Assembly (NCBI RefSeq): GCF_900155685.1
Contig: NZ_LT732548.1
Span: forward strand, 956,134-1,020,133
DNA: 64,000 nt
Direction: 5' to 3'
Source of the DNA: Paenibacillus bouchesdurhonensis
GTDB lineage: Bacteria; Bacillota; Bacilli; Paenibacillales; Paenibacillaceae
The notes beneath the pieces were generated by a model. That model was not told where the DNA came from. It saw nothing but the letters and a program-made list of their open reading frames with translations, and ran no database searches. The translations under genes and the position numbers were made by a program. Positions 61,304 to 64,000 of this stretch are shown one piece after another (within the stretch, counting starts at the first letter, position 1; the number at the start of each line of letters is the position of its first letter).

Positions 61304-61611
61304 TTTGGCGATAGAAGCTTGAATCGTTTGATCTGATCGTGCAATCCTTCCCTGGTAAGGATTTCAACCTGCTTCGTTCCAATTAAATCGAAATGGGGGT
61401 ATGCGTCTCGCCGATGAATGTACTTCGGGTTCAGGCCGTTGCTTCTGCACCAGGCCGCTAATTTTTCCAGATCATTGCAGCCTACCTTGGTGACGGTCGT
61501 TATTCCCGGAAAACGCGGTTCGAGCCAATAATGCGTCAAATAAGCAATTTCACCTTGCGAGACGCGCTGCTTCCATGAGTTCAGTTCTTCGCGTGTAATT
61601 CCGAAGGCCAT
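61300..61611 (-). CDS. Conserved small protein, YneQ-like
   Basis: A soluble protein of about 103 residues that resembles the uncharacterised YneQ of Bacilli (MAFGITREELNSWKQRV, EIAYLTHYWLEPRFPGITTV, DLEKLAAWCRSNGL, YPHFDLIGTKQVEIL). Conserved Trp, His and Tyr residues suggest a small enzyme or binding protein, but no function is established. The start at 61611 follows AAGGGTGG on the minus strand. It ends 22 bases downstream of the TetR gene and may be cotranscribed with it. Confidence 0.7.
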   Translation of the reverse strand: MAFGITREELNSWKQRVSQGEIAYLTHYWLEPRFPGITTVTKVGCNDLEKLAAWCRSNGLNPKYIHRRDAYPHFDLIGTKQVEILTREGLHDQIKRFKLLSPK

Positions 61612-61632
61612 GCGATCCACCCTTTGTCATAT

Positions 61633-62250
61633 TTATTTATGAATGCCTCTCCAGAGAAAGGCTACGATTTTATCAGCTGCTTCTTCATTTGACGCAAACA
61701 AGGTCTCGTTATTCGAATAGCGCCGCTCTCCGACTTTCAGCATGGACACATATAGATGCGCCGTGAGAAAGGGCTCCTCGCAATAAATTTCCCCTTTCTT
61801 GGCAGCATCGGTGAAGCTTTGCTCCAAAGCTTCGTACAGCGCATTCTCATGGCTGTTCAATCGCTCATGCTGCTCTTCGCTCAAATGATGCTTCACCTTC
61901 TCTATCATCCCATCCATATGAACCTGGGGAATTCGCAGATAGTTTTGGGCTATGAGCACAAGCCGCTCTCTGAAAGAGCGAGGCTGCGCCAATATCGTTT
62001 CAATCCGCTGCTTCACATTGACGAGCACGGCAACCATGCAGGCTACAAACAGCTCGTTTTTGGTGGGGAAGTAATAATATACCGAAGCTTTGGTTACACC
62101 GGAATGCTGCGCCACCATATTCATGGAGACGGATTCGTAGCCGTTTTCCATGAATAGCCTAGAGGCGGTATATAGAATATGTTGGGAAGTAGGCATTCCC
62201 TCCTGCTGCACGGGAGGTCTCCCCAAGGGCTTCTTGTTCGGGGCTTTCAT
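61633..62250 (-). CDS. TetR/AcrR-family repressor, divergent from the MMPL gene
   Basis: A 205-residue TetR-type regulator. The HTH region is HILYTASRLFMENGYESVSM, then AQHSGVTKASVYYYFPTKNELF with the recognition helix. The ligand domain follows (TetR_C). ATG 62250 lies near GAGGTG on the minus strand; a GTG at 62259 overlaps it. Divergent placement from an MMPL exporter suggests it represses that exporter. Confidence 0.88.
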   Translation of the reverse strand: MKAPNKKPLGRPPVQQEGMPTSQHILYTASRLFMENGYESVSMNMVAQHSGVTKASVYYYFPTKNELFVACMVAVLVNVKQRIETILAQPRSFRERLVLIAQNYLRIPQVHMDGMIEKVKHHLSEEQHERLNSHENALYEALEQSFTDAAKKGEIYCEEPFLTAHLYVSMLKVGERRYSNNETLFASNEEAADKIVAFLWRGIHK

Positions 62251-62423
62251 CAAGGTCACCTCAATAAAACTTATACTGACGAATCATTATACCATAAGAG
62301 CTTGCTCAAAAAGTCATCTTTCGATGACTGCAAAATAAATGAAAATAGAAGATTGATAATTAACCTTCCGGTATATATAATTACTAATATGATTTATGTC
62401 ACTTGACTATAAAAATGAGGAAA

Positions 62424-64000
62424 ATGGAGATGAGAGAGCCGATGGATAAGATGCTGGAGCGACTTGGGCGCTGGTTTGCAGGGAGCAAAACGAAATGGGT
62501 TACCTTGGCTGCCTGGATTGTGCTTGTTGCCGTTTTGACGGCGATTTGGCCGGGAGTTAATGAGAAGCAGGACAATAATGCAGCGAATTTAGAGGCATCG
62601 ATGCCTTCGATACAGGCGCAGCAACTGGCCGAGAAGGAGTTCCCGAGCGACTCTGGGATTCCGGCATTGCTCGTATGGCAGCGAAATAGCGGATTAACTG
62701 AGGAGGATTTCGGCAATTTACAGCAGCTTACCGCTTACCTCACTGATCATCCTCTTGAAGGCCAGGAAGCCGTACCGCCATTCCACCAAATGCCGCTGCC
62801 CGTGCTTCAGCAGCAGTCTTCCGAGGACGGGACGGCTTTCGTACTGCCGTTGTTTTTCAGCAAAGAAGCGGAGACAGACACTTTGGAAGCGGGTATGGAG
62901 ATCATCAAGGAACAATCCAAAGAAATATTCGGGGAAGATGCATTCTCTGTAAGTATTGATGACGGAGAAGGGCTATCGGCCCGAGTGTCCGGCCCGGCCG
63001 GAATTTCTATCGACGCGGTCGGGTTGTTCTCCAGCGCGGACGTATCGTTGCTTATAGCGACCGTACTGCTTGTACTCGTGCTGCTGCTGCTTATTTACAG
63101 ATCGCCTATATTAGCGATTATACCTTTGATTGGCGTTGGCTTTGCTTATGGAGCGGCTAGTCCGATCCTGGGCAAAATGGCCGATCTAGGCTGGATCACC
63201 TTTGATTCGCAAGGAATTTCTATCATGACGGTACTTTTGTTCGGTGCCGGAACAGATTACTGCTTGTTCCTCATATCGCGCTTCAGGCAAATTCTTGGAG
63301 AGGAACGGGATAAGACGAAGGCGCTAATTCGCGCATTCAAGGACTCAGCCGGAGCGATCGCCATGAGCGGCTTCACGGTCGTCATTGCCTTGCTCGTGCT
63401 CTTGTTCGCTAAATACGGGGCGGTTCATCGCTTCGGTGTGCCGTTCAGTTTGTCGATTCTTATCATGGGTGCGGCCAGTTTGACGCTTGTGCCTGCACTG
63501 CTCGCTATTCTGGGCCGTGCTTCCTTCTATCCGTTCGTGCCGCGCACACCGGAAATGATAACGGAAAGAGCGCAGCAAAAAGGCAAGCCGCTTCCGGGTG
63601 CCTCCCAAGCTGCAGTCAGACGGAAGCAGGGAGGCTGGATCGGTCGGATTGTAACGGAGCGCCCATGGATCGTTATTGCAGTTACCGTCATTTTCCTAGG
63701 GACTTGCGCGATTAATTCTACTCGGATCGAGTACACCGTGGATTTATTATCGACTTTTCCAGAGAGCAGTCCCTCGCGGGAAGGATTTGCTGTGATCGGC
63801 GACAGGTTTACCCCAGGCGAGCTGGCTCCCGTCAAGCTTATGGTAAATACAGAAGGGAAGGACGTGCCGCTGAAGGAGACCTTCTCCGACCTTGCTTATG
63901 TAAGCCAGGTGTCTGACGTGGTGCAGGGGAGCAGCAGCCCGGATATTCGGGCGATAGATATAGAACTGAATCTGAATCCTTACTCGAACGAGGCGATGGC
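62424..64000 (+). CDS. MMPL-family (RND superfamily) transporter, 3' end outside window
   Basis: A large membrane exporter (525 residues seen). One N-terminal helix (WVTLAAWIVLVAVLTAIW) precedes an extracellular domain (about residues 50-190), then five helices with the family block ILLFGAGTDYCLFLISRFR-type sequence (seen as TVLLFGAGTDYCLFLISRF), then a second half that starts ERPWIVIAVTVIFLGT. Exports lipids, peptides or drugs in relatives. The start is uncertain among ATG 62415, 62424 and 62430, since the region is rich in ATG. Divergent from a TetR regulator, its likely repressor. Confidence 0.9.
   Translation, partial: MEMREPMDKMLERLGRWFAGSKTKWVTLAAWIVLVAVLTAIWPGVNEKQDNNAANLEASMPSIQAQQLAEKEFPSDSGIPALLVWQRNSGLTEEDFGNLQQLTAYLTDHPLEGQEAVPPFHQMPLPVLQQQSSEDGTAFVLPLFFSKEAETDTLEAGMEIIKEQSKEIFGEDAFSVSIDDGEGLSARVSGPAGISIDAVGLFSSADVSLLIATVLLVLVLLLLIYRSPILAIIPLIGVGFAYGAASPILGKMADLGWITFDSQGISIMTVLLFGAGTDYCLFLISRFRQILGEERDKTKALIRAFKDSAGAIAMSGFTVVIALLVLLFAKYGAVHRFGVPFSLSILIMGAASLTLVPALLAILGRASFYPFVPRTPEMITERAQQKGKPLPGASQAAVRRKQGGWIGRIVTERPWIVIAVTVIFLGTCAINSTRIEYTVDLLSTFPESSPSREGFAVIGDRFTPGELAPVKLMVNTEGKDVPLKETFSDLAYVSQVSDVVQGSSSPDIRAIDIELNLNPYSNEAM

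Overview
The window reads as a chromosomal stretch from a Paenibacillus-like, low-to-mid GC, Gram-positive Bacillota. The evidence is two YesM/YesN-type two-component systems each next to a CUT1 sugar ABC importer that lacks its own ATPase gene, strong AGGAGG ribosome binding sites, many rho-independent terminators, a secreted multi-CBM25 amylase, and a pdp/deoB/deoD nucleoside operon. No rRNA, tRNA, CRISPR array, insertion sequence or phage gene was seen.

Layout. 1-5.7 kb: electrophile/redox genes (a 5'-truncated CatE-like extradiol dioxygenase, an FMN reductase, a lipoprotein, a TetR regulator divergent from an azoreductase, and an iron alcohol dehydrogenase behind a Rex-like operator). 5.9-15.5 kb: a rhamnogalacturonan utilisation locus (yesM-yesN-yesO-yesP-yesQ, an SGNH acetylesterase, a GH105 unsaturated rhamnogalacturonyl hydrolase and an ASRT-family protein). 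15.5-16.1 kb: repeat-rich gap. 16.1-24.7 kb: a ribosomal peptide locus with a GAF-LuxR regulator, a C39-peptidase ABC exporter, an HlyD-type adaptor, a graspetide precursor with four TTxxxxEE core motifs (plesiocin-like), an ATP-grasp ligase, a 31-residue membrane peptide, a second double-glycine class II-like bacteriocin, an M48 membrane protease and a small hypothetical protein. 24.8-30 kb: a HAD phosphatase, a kinase relic next to an interspersed repeat, and a 1204-residue secreted amylase under carbon catabolite control. 30.1-34.4 kb: a c-di-AMP (ydaO-type) riboswitch before a kamA-family radical SAM aminomutase, then an orphan winged-helix regulator and an MFS transporter. 34.7-43.5 kb: an alpha-galactoside locus (YesM/YesN pair, CUT1 ABC importer, GH36 alpha-galactosidase). 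43.8-47.8 kb: deoC-deoB-deoD-pdp. 48-49.5 kb: a MarR regulator and a ring-cleaving dioxygenase-like protein (MhqR/MhqO-like). 50.3-51.9 kb: hflX behind a leader-peptide attenuator. 52-64 kb: an OmpR/HK pair, ppaC, an MFS exporter, a PAS hybrid kinase, a SulP transporter, a small conserved protein, and a TetR regulator divergent from an MMPL exporter cut by the window end.

The most noteworthy system is the 16.1-22.9 kb RiPP locus. The graspetide precursor and the bacteriocin have matching double-glycine leaders (each ends IDGG), so one C39 exporter could process both. Two promoters in the locus, before the exporter and before the 31-residue peptide/bacteriocin unit, share an 18-nt element (CCCTYAAGGGAYATTTAC) at the same 29-bp distance from TATAAT/TAATAT. 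That makes the LuxR-type regulator a good candidate common activator. Other items worth following up are the kamA riboswitch, the hflX attenuator, the ASRT protein in a pectin locus, and an interspersed repeat whose two half-units are exactly 50 bp apart in both copies.
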